Source of the DNA: CAZDYP01 sp964509505
GTDB taxonomy: Bacteria > Chloroflexota > Anaerolineae > JACRMK01
Assembly (NCBI GenBank): GCA_964509505.1
Contig: CAZDYP010000021.1
Location: forward strand, 1 to 39,669
Length of the DNA stretch: 39,669 bases
Direction: 5' to 3'
Part shown: positions 31,443 to 37,941 of the stretch, in pieces
Numbering within the stretch: the first letter of the stretch is position 1
How the letters are laid out: the number at the start of each line of letters is the position of its first letter
Notes under the pieces: model-generated
Told to the model about the DNA's origin: nothing
What the model saw: only the letters and a program-made list of their open reading frames with translations
Databases searched by the model: none
Made by a program: the position numbers and the translations under genes

Positions 31443-31805
31443 ATGACTATACCATCACACATTCGTATTCTGATTGCAGCGGAGCGGGGCGCCACACGCC
31501 ATCGCTTGCGCCACCTGCTAGCCCAATATGCTGATTTGGACGTAGTCGGTGAGGCGTCTAATGCGCTAGATACACTCGCTGTCGCGCAACACCTATCGCC
31601 GCATGTCGTGTTGCTTACGACATGGCTGGCAATGGAGGATGGCTTGCCCGTCGCCGCCAAACTTCGCCAATGTATGCCAGCGGCGCGCATCATCATGTTG
31701 GCTTCGTATAACAGTATCAGGCGCACAGGCTTAAGCGGTGTAGATGGCTACGTTCATGAGCAAGAGGCCGAAAGTATCCCTGAAGCCATTTACGCTTCGT
31801 TGTGA
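31443..31805 (+). CDS. Stand-alone pseudo-receiver domain protein
   Basis: A 120-residue protein that aligns by eye with NarL-type receiver domains ('LDVVGEASNALDTLAVAQHL', 'PHVVLLTTWLAMEDGLPVA', 'PAARIIMLASYN') but has no output domain. Key phosphorylation residues are missing: the acidic pair after beta1 reads 'IAAERG', the acceptor Asp in 'VVLMDL' is replaced by Thr ('VVLLTT'), and the conserved Lys region reads 'YVHEQEA'. It should not be phosphorylated. It may act as a fixed interaction module or be decaying. AGGA lies 5-6 bases before the ATG. Confidence 0.6.
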   Translation: MTIPSHIRILIAAERGATRHRLRHLLAQYADLDVVGEASNALDTLAVAQHLSPHVVLLTTWLAMEDGLPVAAKLRQCMPAARIIMLASYNSIRRTGLSGVDGYVHEQEAESIPEAIYASL

Positions 31806-31894
31806 AGCGCGCAGCTGCGTCGAATCAACACATCAACTCTTGATTGGGAGCAGCCGTCGCGCAGTCATTCTGGTCTGAAAGGAGGTGAACACAA

Positions 31895-32197
31895 ATGATC
31901 AAAATATTACGCACAACTAAACCGCAGTCGCCCGAAGCAGTCAAGCAAACGCAGAGCGTAGCTGCGTACCTCAATGCGACCTATTCTGAAGTCAAGGCGG
32001 AAGTGTACGTCGAGCGTTTCGGGGATGTGGACACGATCTATTTGCTCGTTGATTACCCAGAGCTTGCCACGCGGGAGGCTATCATGGCAAAGGTGGCTGC
32101 TGACCAGAAGGCGCAGGCACTAATGGCAGAAGGGCGTCAACGGTCATTATTCGTGCCAGGCAGCGCACACGTCACAGTGCTACAGAAAGCCTCATAA
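31895..32197 (+). CDS. Hypothetical protein, 100 aa
   Basis: Begins 'MIKILRTTKPQSPEAVKQTQ' and is preceded by a near-ideal AGGAGGTGA site 7 bases before the ATG, the strongest in the window, suggesting high translation. The pattern 'SEVKAEVYVERFGDVDTIYL' and the overall alpha/beta composition suggest a ferredoxin-like dimeric barrel such as NIPSNAP/ABM proteins, but I do not recognise a family. It ends just before repeat copy A. Confidence 0.6.
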   Translation: MIKILRTTKPQSPEAVKQTQSVAAYLNATYSEVKAEVYVERFGDVDTIYLLVDYPELATREAIMAKVAADQKAQALMAEGRQRSLFVPGSAHVTVLQKAS

Positions 32198-32204
32198 CGC
32201 ACTT

Positions 32205-32345
32205 CCAGCGGCGCACACAACGTAAAAGCGGACGCGACGAGCGTCCGCTTTCTTTCTTCTTTCCTCTTCCTACTTCTTCCGAAGCGCCAACCGCCCGTTC
32301 CTTATCCGCCACCACCGTATCACCCTCGCGGCCCGCGCCGTTGAC
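32205..32345 (-). repeat. clpB-tail repeat, copy A (terminator plus decayed clpB 3' end)
   Basis: Hairpin AAAGCGGACGC (32225-32235) / GCGTCCGCTTT (32241-32251) followed by CTACTTCTTCCGAAG (32270-32284). On the minus strand the latter part resembles the last 60-70 bases of clpB ('GCGAGGGTGATACGGTGGTG' and on to CGGAAGAAGTAG) but with a frame-shifting length change. CATAACGCACTTCC at 32203 is a decayed version of the promoter part seen in copies C and E. Confidence 0.75.
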
Positions 32346-32393
32346 ATGCCCCTTGCGGCAGCACTGCTCGTTTCAATCCATTGGACATTCCAT

Positions 32394-32422
32394 TTGACAT
32401 TACAGAACAATTGTTCTAAAAT
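32394..32422 (+). promoter_or_regulatory. Promoter with LexA-like palindrome in its spacer
   Basis: TTGACA (32394-32399), exactly 17 bases, then TAAAAT (32417-32422). The spacer holds the perfect 14-bp palindrome AGAACAATTGTTCT (32404-32417), matching the GAAC-N4-GTTC form of Gram-positive LexA boxes. A repressor bound there would block polymerase. It drives the membrane protein at 32513 and possibly the hydrolase after it. LexA identity is inferred; other palindromic repressors are possible. Confidence 0.65.
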
Positions 32423-32512
32423 TACGTCAACACCATATCTGCTTTGTTCATCCAACTTAATCCAAGTCACCAGTTGCTTAGGCTGGTTCCCGTAACGGAA
32501 AGGAGAACAACG

Positions 32513-33226
32513 ATGGAAGCGAGAAAGCCCAATATCATCGGTGCCGAAACCGATGCAGAGTTTGATACATTTGAGAGTCCCACTACAAACCATCCCCCAC
32601 ACCGTCCTATCCAATTTCGCCATGCGTCGGTCGAAGCTGACCACGCGCATGGCGAAGGCGATGAGGGCGAAAGCGTTTTACGCCCCAAGCCACAGCGACC
32701 TAAAAAAATCCAACCACTGTCGCTAACGAACGCCAACAACCATAGACGCACGGATACGCCGACGAATGGCGCACACAGTCCGCAACCGCTCGGACCCACG
32801 ACGGCGCCGCCCCCGCCGTCCTCCAACGAAGCGCTGCTCAATGATTCGTTTGTCGAGACAGCTCGACAGCTGCGCCAATTGAGCGCCGACCTACTGCTGA
32901 GCGCAGCGGCGATGGCGGCGAGTCTGGCCGAACTTGCAGCGAACGTCATCACACTGCTAGGTCGCACCGTCCTACTCTTTCCAGGTCAGTTCATTCACAC
33001 GAGCTGGCTGTCACTTTTCCAGAGGTTGAGCGGACAGGAGCCGCATTATGAAGAAGCCTTTGCGCGAAACTGGAAAGTGTATCGCAATCTCCTCGTTGCC
33101 AGGCATCAGATTGGTCCTTATGAGCTAACCTTCTCTTTTGTGGTCGGACTTAGCCTGATGCTGCCGTTGTTGCTGCTCAAATTCCTCGAACTGCTGAACG
33201 CCCTCATTCGCCTGTTTAGACCATAA
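32513..33226 (+). CDS. Hypothetical membrane protein with disordered N terminus
   Basis: 237 residues. Residues 1-110 are polar and Pro-rich with no fold expected. A long helix with an Ala/Leu-rich face follows ('LLLSAAAMAASLAELAANVI', about 126-145), and a strong C-terminal membrane segment 'FVVGLSLMLPLLLLKFLELL' (about 207-226). GGAG is 8 bases before ATG 32513; an in-frame ATG at 32444 lies downstream of the promoter but has no ribosome site. It is 150 bases upstream of the peptidoglycan hydrolase on the same strand. The pairing resembles a holin-endolysin arrangement, but this protein is larger than most holins. Function unknown. Confidence 0.6.
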   Translation: MEARKPNIIGAETDAEFDTFESPTTNHPPHRPIQFRHASVEADHAHGEGDEGESVLRPKPQRPKKIQPLSLTNANNHRRTDTPTNGAHSPQPLGPTTAPPPPSSNEALLNDSFVETARQLRQLSADLLLSAAAMAASLAELAANVITLLGRTVLLFPGQFIHTSWLSLFQRLSGQEPHYEEAFARNWKVYRNLLVARHQIGPYELTFSFVVGLSLMLPLLLLKFLELLNALIRLFRP

Positions 33227-33377
33227 GTTGAAAGTGTCATTGAGTTGAGCGGCTGCGCTGGCGCATCGCCCCTTGCGGACGACGCGTCGGCTCGACTACT
33301 CGTTGAAAGGCTCGTCCGCGCCATGTCACCCCTAAGGCGCGGGCGAGCTCGCCCTGTGCGCTAGAACAAGGAATAGC

Positions 33378-34649
33378 ATGAAACGTATAGATCTTTTGTC
33401 CCGCAGAGATTTTTTGAAGAAGGCTGTTGCCATTGGGAGCGGCGCCCTGCTCGAAGCGATGATCTGCAATCAAGCCGCTGGGCTTGTCCATGCTCTTTTG
33501 CCCACGCCGTTCTCGGACCTCACCCTATTAGCCGAAGGCGTCGCACTGGCAAACGCGGAGCCCGTGCAACAACCTGTCGCCGCGTCTGCGCCCACGCCAT
33601 CAAAAGCTGCTTTGTATATCAGTAACCAGACACAGATTGACGATATGAACAACGGCAAGTGGGAGGGCATGTTTTATCTCGGTTCGGCTCTCGTGCAACG
33701 CGTGGCGAAACAGTATAACATCCCTGAAGACCTGATTCACGCGTTGTGCTTCCGCGAGTCCACCAAGATTCCCAATAACCGCAGCAAGGTCAATGGCAGT
33801 TACACGAAGGGCGCCGTCGGCATCGCACAGATCATGTGGTTTCACGCGCGCGAAGCCAGTGGCGTTCTCGACCTGACTGACTTGCCGACGAACCTAATCA
33901 AGATGGCGCAAATTTTCAACGCCTATCGCGCCAAGCACGATGGCGATCCCGATTGGGTACGCAAAACGCTCTACGATTACAATGCAGGACCGAACCGCAA
34001 GGCGACGAGCGCCGCGACGCTGCAATATGCCGAAGACATCATCGCGCTTTGGAAGAACCCGCGTCTGCTGCAAGAAGGTTTCATTGACAAGGCATGGTGC
34101 GACCTGTCGCTCCTATACTGGCAGTTACTGCCCGACAATCCTTTCCGCGAACCCTTCGTCAGAACGGGCGTGGACTTTGGTGAGCGCTACGCCGGTCAGC
34201 CGAGTCATACAGGTTTAGACTTGGGCGGCTCGCGCATCAAGATTGGCACCCCCATCTACGCTGTCGCCGATGGCAAAGTGTTATATACAGGAAAAATGTA
34301 CGACGTGCTAGGCGTTCCATTTAGTGGGCGCGGCAACACAGTCGTGCTGGAGCATACACCCATCAGTCCGCTCGTGCGCAATCTCAAATATGTGACGACG
34401 CATTACTGCCACCTGTCAGAGTTTGCGACGGGCATCGCACCGGGGGCAATGGTCGAGCGTGGACAAGTGATTGGCTACGTGGGGATGACGGGTTGGACAA
34501 CGGGCCCGCATCTGCACTTCGAATGCGCTATCAACACACCCATCAACCTGACCACGCGCAAAATGGCGCGCGAGGATGGCTGGTTCCATCCGTTTCGGAT
34601 GCTGCCGCCTAACCAGAACTATCCTGGTTCAAAGAAGCTCGGCACATGA
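33378..34649 (+). CDS. Tat-exported lytic transglycosylase + M23 peptidase
   Basis: 423 residues. A twin-arginine signal 'LSRRDFLKKAVAIGSGALLE' (residues 7-26) directs export of the folded protein. Residues about 95-215 form an SLT-type transglycosylase with the catalytic Glu in 'ALCFRESTKIP', 'GAVGIAQIMWF' and 'YDYNAGPNR'. Residues about 255-405 form an M23/LytM domain with zinc ligands in 'HTGLDLGG' and 'GPHLHFE', plus 'VIGYVGMTGWTTG'. It should cut both glycan strands and peptide cross-links of peptidoglycan. Start ATG 33378 preceded by AAGGAA. The 33227-33377 gap shows no gene. Such dual hydrolases act in wall remodelling, phage lysis or interbacterial killing; which applies here is unknown. 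Confidence 0.85.
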   Translation: MKRIDLLSRRDFLKKAVAIGSGALLEAMICNQAAGLVHALLPTPFSDLTLLAEGVALANAEPVQQPVAASAPTPSKAALYISNQTQIDDMNNGKWEGMFYLGSALVQRVAKQYNIPEDLIHALCFRESTKIPNNRSKVNGSYTKGAVGIAQIMWFHAREASGVLDLTDLPTNLIKMAQIFNAYRAKHDGDPDWVRKTLYDYNAGPNRKATSAATLQYAEDIIALWKNPRLLQEGFIDKAWCDLSLLYWQLLPDNPFREPFVRTGVDFGERYAGQPSHTGLDLGGSRIKIGTPIYAVADGKVLYTGKMYDVLGVPFSGRGNTVVLEHTPISPLVRNLKYVTTHYCHLSEFATGIAPGAMVERGQVIGYVGMTGWTTGPHLHFECAINTPINLTTRKMAREDGWFHPFRMLPPNQNYPGSKKLGT

Positions 34650-34709
34650 AAGGTGCGCTCATGTCAAGGAAGGTGCATCTGTGCAGAGGGCGCGCTCTCT
34701 TGCGCGCGA

Positions 34710-34729
34710 GCGGCGTTAGAGAACGCCGC
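34710..34729. repeat. GCGGCGTT-AGAG-AACGCCGC hairpin
   Basis: Eight-bp perfect arms. The core GGCGTTAGAGAACGCC also occurs at 14963-14978, so it is a dispersed repeat. It lies downstream of the hydrolase gene and could be its terminator. Confidence 0.6.
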
Positions 34730-34802
34730 CACCTCACCGTGTTCTGCCGCGCACGATTTCTGAGCATGAGCGCCGCGCTTTTCGCTCAATCAATTTGCGC
34801 TG

Positions 34803-35081
34803 TTGGCTTCTAGCGTGGGCTTACTGGTCATCGTCAGTGTCCTATCGTGGAGTGTGCTGAATGCGCCGTCCACAGGGCTGGCGCAACCACAGGGGGCAGC
34901 GTGTGATGCAACTTGCCGCGAGTTAATCACACTACAAATGCTTGACCTTGCCGAGCAGGTGCGCGAGCTGGATCGTCAGCCTACGTCGCGCAACACGATG
35001 GTATGCAATGCCGCGTGCCTTGAGCTGTTGACGCTCCAGATGTTTGATTTCGCGGAGCAGGTGCGCGAGACGACCCATTAA
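34803..35081 (+). CDS. Small secreted protein with duplicated Cys motif
   Basis: About 92 residues from a TTG start. A hydrophobic N-terminal segment ('VGLLVIVSVLSWSVLNA') and a signal-peptidase-like 'GLAQPQ' suggest export. Two copies follow of a unit of about 30 residues, 'CDATCRELITLQMLDLAEQV' and 'CNAACLELLTLQMFDFAEQV', each with a CxxxC pair. The upstream frame is open back to 34770, with no ATG, so the start may be wrong or the 5' end damaged. The second unit has a relic copy at 31318-31401. It ends 29 bases before repeat copy B. Function unknown. Confidence 0.5.
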   Translation: MASSVGLLVIVSVLSWSVLNAPSTGLAQPQGAACDATCRELITLQMLDLAEQVRELDRQPTSRNTMVCNAACLELLTLQMFDFAEQVRETTH

Positions 35082-35097
35082 GGTCAAACTCCAATTG

Positions 35098-35256
35098 TCT
35101 GAGCAACGCAAAAGCAGACGTGAGGAGCGTCCGCTTTCTTTCCGCTTTCTACTTCTTTCGCAACACCAACTTTCCCCGCTCCACATCTACCATCACCGTA
35201 TCGCCCTCGCGGAAGGTGCTATTGAGAATTGCGAGCGCGAGCGGGTCTTGCACCTT
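35098..35256 (-). repeat. clpB-tail repeat, copy B (terminator plus in-frame clpB C-terminal fragment)
   Basis: Hairpin AAAAGCAGACG (35110-35120) / CGTCCGCTTT (35128-35137), then, read on the minus strand from 35256, an open clpB tail encoding 'VQDPLALAILNSTFREGDTV' and 'MVDVERGKLVLRKK' followed by TAG. The true ClpB ends 'NGTFREGDTVVVDEAKGQVV' + 'FRKK'. The 35 bases 35222-35256 are identical to 38012-38046. Homology stops 9 bases before the VapC stop codon. Confidence 0.85.
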
Positions 35257-35264
35257 GTATTGCA

Positions 35265-35669
35265 TTATGCACTCAGGATATCCGCAGGCATCTGTCGTCC
35301 GCGCGGCGTACGGTTAAAGTCAGCATCAAAACTGACGATGACCAAATCGTGAATTTCGGCGATGGCATACTGGTAGGCATCGTCAAAATCCAAATGGTGT
35401 TGTTGCGCGTGTTCGACGACATTCTCTAAATCTATGGCGGAGAGCGACAGAACGGTCACGCCAACATCTGTCAGTAGATCGCGTAAGAAGGCGCGAAACA
35501 TCTCTGGTTGTCGCTGGCGCAACAGCAACAAGCCAATCGAGTGCAACGAAAAATCAGAAGCGTAGAACTCATGCTCATCCACGGCGCTCAACAAATCAAG
35601 CGCGATATCAGCCTGCGCCTGTGCCAGCAAAATTTCCAGAAAGACATTCGTGTCTATTAACAGTCTCAC
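35265..35669 (-). CDS. vapC: PIN-domain toxin, VapC type
   Basis: 134 residues. PIN-domain ribonuclease residues: Asp in 'LLIDTNVFLEILL' at the N terminus, acidic pair in 'LDFDDAYQYAIAE', and Asp in 'VSFDADFNRTPRG'. VapC toxins cut tRNA or rRNA and are held in check by VapB. The start is a GTG (35669) overlapping the antitoxin stop as GTGA. An upstream in-frame ATG (35756) would lie inside the antitoxin gene and is rejected. Its stop lies 9 bases from repeat copy B, which supplies the terminator. Confidence 0.85.
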   Translation of the reverse strand: MRLLIDTNVFLEILLAQAQADIALDLLSAVDEHEFYASDFSLHSIGLLLLRQRQPEMFRAFLRDLLTDVGVTVLSLSAIDLENVVEHAQQHHLDFDDAYQYAIAEIHDLVIVSFDADFNRTPRGRQMPADILSA

Positions 35670-35887
35670 GGTTTGCTTAGTCTCCAATCGTTGAGCGCAT
35701 GTTGCAACGATACAGCCGTATATTGCTCGCGCAAGTCTCGCAATGCGCCCGCCCAACGAAAAGCGGGGCGCTTCTTCGCACGCGCCTTGCGTTTGACTTT
35801 CGTCGTCAGCAAATAGCGCGCGAAATCAACAACCTCACTTTGCAATTCAGGCGGCAGCTCGCGCACCACCTGTTCAAGCACTGTCAT
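35666..35887 (-). CDS. vapB: VapB-like antitoxin (DUF2281 type)
   Basis: 73 residues: 'MTVLEQVVRELPPELQSEVV' then 'DFARYLL', the DUF2281 signature, followed by a Lys/Arg-rich stretch ('KVKRKARAKKRP') and a C-terminal toxin-binding tail with 'FRWAGALRDLREQY'. It neutralises the VapC partner, with which it overlaps by 4 bases. GGAGG lies 6 bases before ATG 35887. The promoter is within repeat copy C. Confidence 0.8.
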   Translation of the reverse strand: MTVLEQVVRELPPELQSEVVDFARYLLTTKVKRKARAKKRPAFRWAGALRDLREQYTAVSLQHALNDWRLSKP

Positions 35888-35914
35888 GTGAACCTCCCTC
35901 ACGGATGTGCCACA

Positions 35915-36035
35915 ATTATAACGCACTTCCGTTTGCATGGGCAACACAAAAGCGGACGCCCCTCACGTCCGCTTTCTTTCTTCTTTCCTCTTTCTATCTC
36001 CTATTTCTTCCGAAACACCAACCGTCCCCACTCCT
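35915..36035 (-). repeat. clpB-tail repeat, copy C (promoter, terminator and short clpB tail)
   Basis: Minus strand order: clpB-like tail ending in CGG AAG AAA TAG (about 36035-36000), hairpin AAAAGCGGACG / CGTCCGCTTTC (35948-35958, 35966-35976), then TTGCCC (35944-35939), 18 bases, TATAAT (35920-35915). The promoter points into the vapBC pair. The region is flanked on the right by the promoter of the DUF4058 gene. Confidence 0.75.
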
Positions 36036-36096
36036 CTTTTCTCCAAGCCAACGAGTTTCTCCAACAGTCTGGTGGTGTGCCCCAACGGAAAATTGA

Positions 36097-36125
36097 TTGA
36101 CGAGCCTACTGGAGCTTGCTATACT
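36097..36125 (+). promoter_or_regulatory. Predicted promoter of the DUF4058 gene
   Basis: TTGACG (36097-36102), a 17-base spacer, TATACT (36120-36125). The ATG follows 22 bases later, with GAGGAGG in between. One of the best sigma70-like promoters in the window. Confidence 0.7.
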
Positions 36126-36147
36126 TTGCCGCGAGAGGAGGCGCACC

Positions 36148-36933
36148 ATGCCATCCCCATTTCCCGGCATGGATCCGTTTCTCGAAGATGCGGAGGTTTG
36201 GCCGGACTTTCACACCGACCTTGCGACTGAGCTAAAGCATCGCTTGAATCGGCGCATCGGTCCTAAATACTACGCCGCGGTTGAGATTCAATCTGTGCCG
36301 CACGAATTGGATGTTGAAATTTCCAACGCTGTTCGTCCTGATGTCAACGTCTTCGAGCCGCTCGACGTTGTGTCAGAATCGTTGGGAGTTGCCGCAGCAA
36401 CCTTTGCCATTCCCACTGCGCCCCTCACTCGCCCCACCACACACAAACTGCGTGCGGTGCGCGTCTATCGCACCAAGACGAGCGAGGTCGTGACTGCGAT
36501 TGAAATGCTCTCGCCGTTCAACAAACGCCCCAATAGCGAAGGCTTGGCGCAATATCGTCACAAACGCGCGCAAATTTTGAGCTCGCGTGTGCATCTGGTC
36601 GAAATTGATTTGCTGCGCGGCGGCGTGCATCCGGGCGACGAGGTGAACGACGAACCGCTCGACGCCGATTACGTCTTGCTGGTCAATCGTGCGCGCTACG
36701 AGCGCGCCTCCGAAATCTGGCCCGTGTCACTGGATAAACCCTTGCCGCTCATCCCCGTGCCATTGCTTGCGCCCGACCCTGATGTGCCGCTTGATCTGAA
36801 CGAGGCGATCCGCGAAGTCTATGCAGGCTCAGGCTACGACTGGCGCATCAACTACCAAGCGCCTGTGCCGCTTCCTACGCTGCGTCCCGCGATGGCTGCA
36901 TGGGTCACGTCACTGACACGATCGCAGGCATAG
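36148..36933 (+). CDS. DUF4058 family protein
   Basis: A 261-residue protein starting 'MPSPFPGMDPFLEDAEVWPD', the hallmark of DUF4058. Other conserved segments are 'LNRRIGPKYYAAVEIQ', 'VEISNAVRPDVNVFE', 'VVTAIEMLSPFNKRPNSEGL', 'LVEIDLLRGG' and 'AGSGYDWRINYQAPVPLP'. The 'IEMLSP' and 'EIDLLRGG' patterns recall PD-(D/E)XK/Uma2-like nuclease folds, but no activity is established to my knowledge. GAGGAGG lies 5-6 bases before ATG 36148. It is the only cassette in this part of the island read on the plus strand, lying between repeat copies C and D. Confidence 0.82.
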   Translation: MPSPFPGMDPFLEDAEVWPDFHTDLATELKHRLNRRIGPKYYAAVEIQSVPHELDVEISNAVRPDVNVFEPLDVVSESLGVAAATFAIPTAPLTRPTTHKLRAVRVYRTKTSEVVTAIEMLSPFNKRPNSEGLAQYRHKRAQILSSRVHLVEIDLLRGGVHPGDEVNDEPLDADYVLLVNRARYERASEIWPVSLDKPLPLIPVPLLAPDPDVPLDLNEAIREVYAGSGYDWRINYQAPVPLPTLRPAMAAWVTSLTRSQA

Positions 36934-36948
36934 TGATAGCAGGTGAGA

Positions 36949-37031
36949 GCAACGCAAAAGCGGACGTGATGAGCGTCCGCTTTTACTCATTGCTTTTACT
37001 CCCTACTTCTTCCGAAACACCAACTTCCTTC
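36949..37031 (-). repeat. clpB-tail repeat, copy D (terminator plus short clpB tail)
   Basis: Hairpin AAAAGCGGACG (36956-36966) / CGTCCGCTTTT (36974-36984), then on the minus strand a tail reading AAG TTG GTG TTT CGG AAG AAG TAG, i.e. 'KLVFRKK' plus stop. The tail begins 5 bases after the PIN toxin stop, so the hairpin serves that toxin and also faces the DUF4058 gene end. Confidence 0.8.
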
Positions 37032-37035
37032 GTTC

Positions 37036-37470
37036 TTACACTCCCACGATCTGCCTAAAGTGGTCGGGACTGATGATTTGAATACCGTGATAGTATTTCA
37101 ACTCACGGAGATGGTGGTCTTCGCTCACAATGTAATCCGCATCCGCTTCCAGCGCACAAGCGAGAATGATGTTGTCATCGGGGTCGGCTTGCACACGCGC
37201 GACTTCGTAAAGCCCCTCAACCTGTGCAGCATGGGTGCGGATATCAGCGACGAATGCTAACAACTCGTTTTCGGAAAAACGAAGCAATTTTTGCACACGC
37301 CCATAGCGCAAGACTCGCTCCAACTCTTGCAAAGCAGCCTCTGAAACAATCAACTCAAATCGCTTTTGTCGCCATGCAGCTCTAAGCGCTTCCATGCGAG
37401 GTGTGCGTGCGCCCGCGATTTTGACGAGAACATTGGTATCCAATACGGCGGAGCAAATAGGTTCAGCCAT
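37036..37470 (-). CDS. PIN-family toxin of a type II toxin-antitoxin pair
   Basis: 144 residues of the COG1569-like PIN toxin group. Catalytic acids: 'SAVLDTNVLVKIAG' near the N terminus, 'DPDDNIILACALEADADYIV' with the DxDD cluster at about residues 95-114, and 'SEDHHLRELKYYHGIQIISP' after it. It is predicted to be a metal-dependent RNase. It starts 8 bases after the antitoxin stop. It differs in subfamily from the vapC toxin at 35265, so the two pairs are not simple duplicates. Confidence 0.85.
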   Translation of the reverse strand: MAEPICSAVLDTNVLVKIAGARTPRMEALRAAWRQKRFELIVSEAALQELERVLRYGRVQKLLRFSENELLAFVADIRTHAAQVEGLYEVARVQADPDDNIILACALEADADYIVSEDHHLRELKYYHGIQIISPDHFRQIVGV

Positions 37471-37478
37471 AGCGCCAC

Positions 37479-37841
37479 TTAATGCGATGTGACCTTAACG
37501 CGAGTCTGCGCTTCATTTCTCACAGCAGCAACAGCTTCATTCAACGCCTCGTCCAGTGTTTCCTCATCTATGTCGGCCAGCCGTTGGCTCAACACCTCAA
37601 AACGCTCGAACGCCTCATCCCAATCGGGTTGATTGGTTTTGCGTTCCCAATCGCGCAACACAGCGGCCCGCGCCTCAACCTTACGTCGCAACTGCAATAA
37701 ATCAGCATATTCTGAGGCATCCATCACGACCAGCACAGGTTTACTGCCATCTGTGATGGTGACTGTGCCGCTAAATCCTGAGTCCTCAAGCCATCGCGGC
37801 AATAAAGCTTTCGCCTGTTGGCGTGTAATCGTTTCGTTCAT
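37479..37841 (-). CDS. Phd/YefM-type antitoxin
   Basis: 120 residues. N-terminal 'MNETITRQQAKALLPRWLED' and 'GTVTITDGSKPVLVVMDASEY' with 'ADLLQL' are the Phd/YefM DNA-binding fold, and the long acidic helical C terminus ('DWDEAFERFEVLSQRLADID') should wrap the toxin. AAGGAG is 6 bases before ATG 37841; an earlier in-frame ATG (37895) runs through the promoter. The pair would autoregulate from the promoter in repeat copy E. Confidence 0.82.
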   Translation of the reverse strand: MNETITRQQAKALLPRWLEDSGFSGTVTITDGSKPVLVVMDASEYADLLQLRRKVEARAAVLRDWERKTNQPDWDEAFERFEVLSQRLADIDEETLDEALNEAVAAVRNEAQTRVKVTSH

Positions 37842-37860
37842 AACACTTCTCCTTGCGGTG

Positions 37861-37941
37861 ATTATAACCCACTTCCACTGCCGTGAGCAACACAAAAGCG
37901 GACGCTCAGCACGTCCGCTTTTACTTATTCCTTTTTACTCC
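37861..37941 (-). terminator. Copy E: clpB terminator and antitoxin promoter
   Basis: Directly after the real clpB stop. Hairpin AAAAGCGGACG (37894-37904) / CGTCCGCTTTT (37912-37922) with a 7-base loop, T-tract on both strands. Next, on the minus strand, TTGCTC (37890-37885), 18 bases, TATAAT (37866-37861), driving the Phd-PIN pair. The hairpin is the parent form of the four other copies at 32.2, 35.1, 35.9 and 36.9 kb. Confidence 0.8.

Noticed and set aside
31241..31726. 161-codon minus-strand frame opposite the pseudo-receiver
   Set aside because: Arg/Ser-rich shadow of the receiver gene, which has a receiver-like pattern and a ribosome site on the plus strand.
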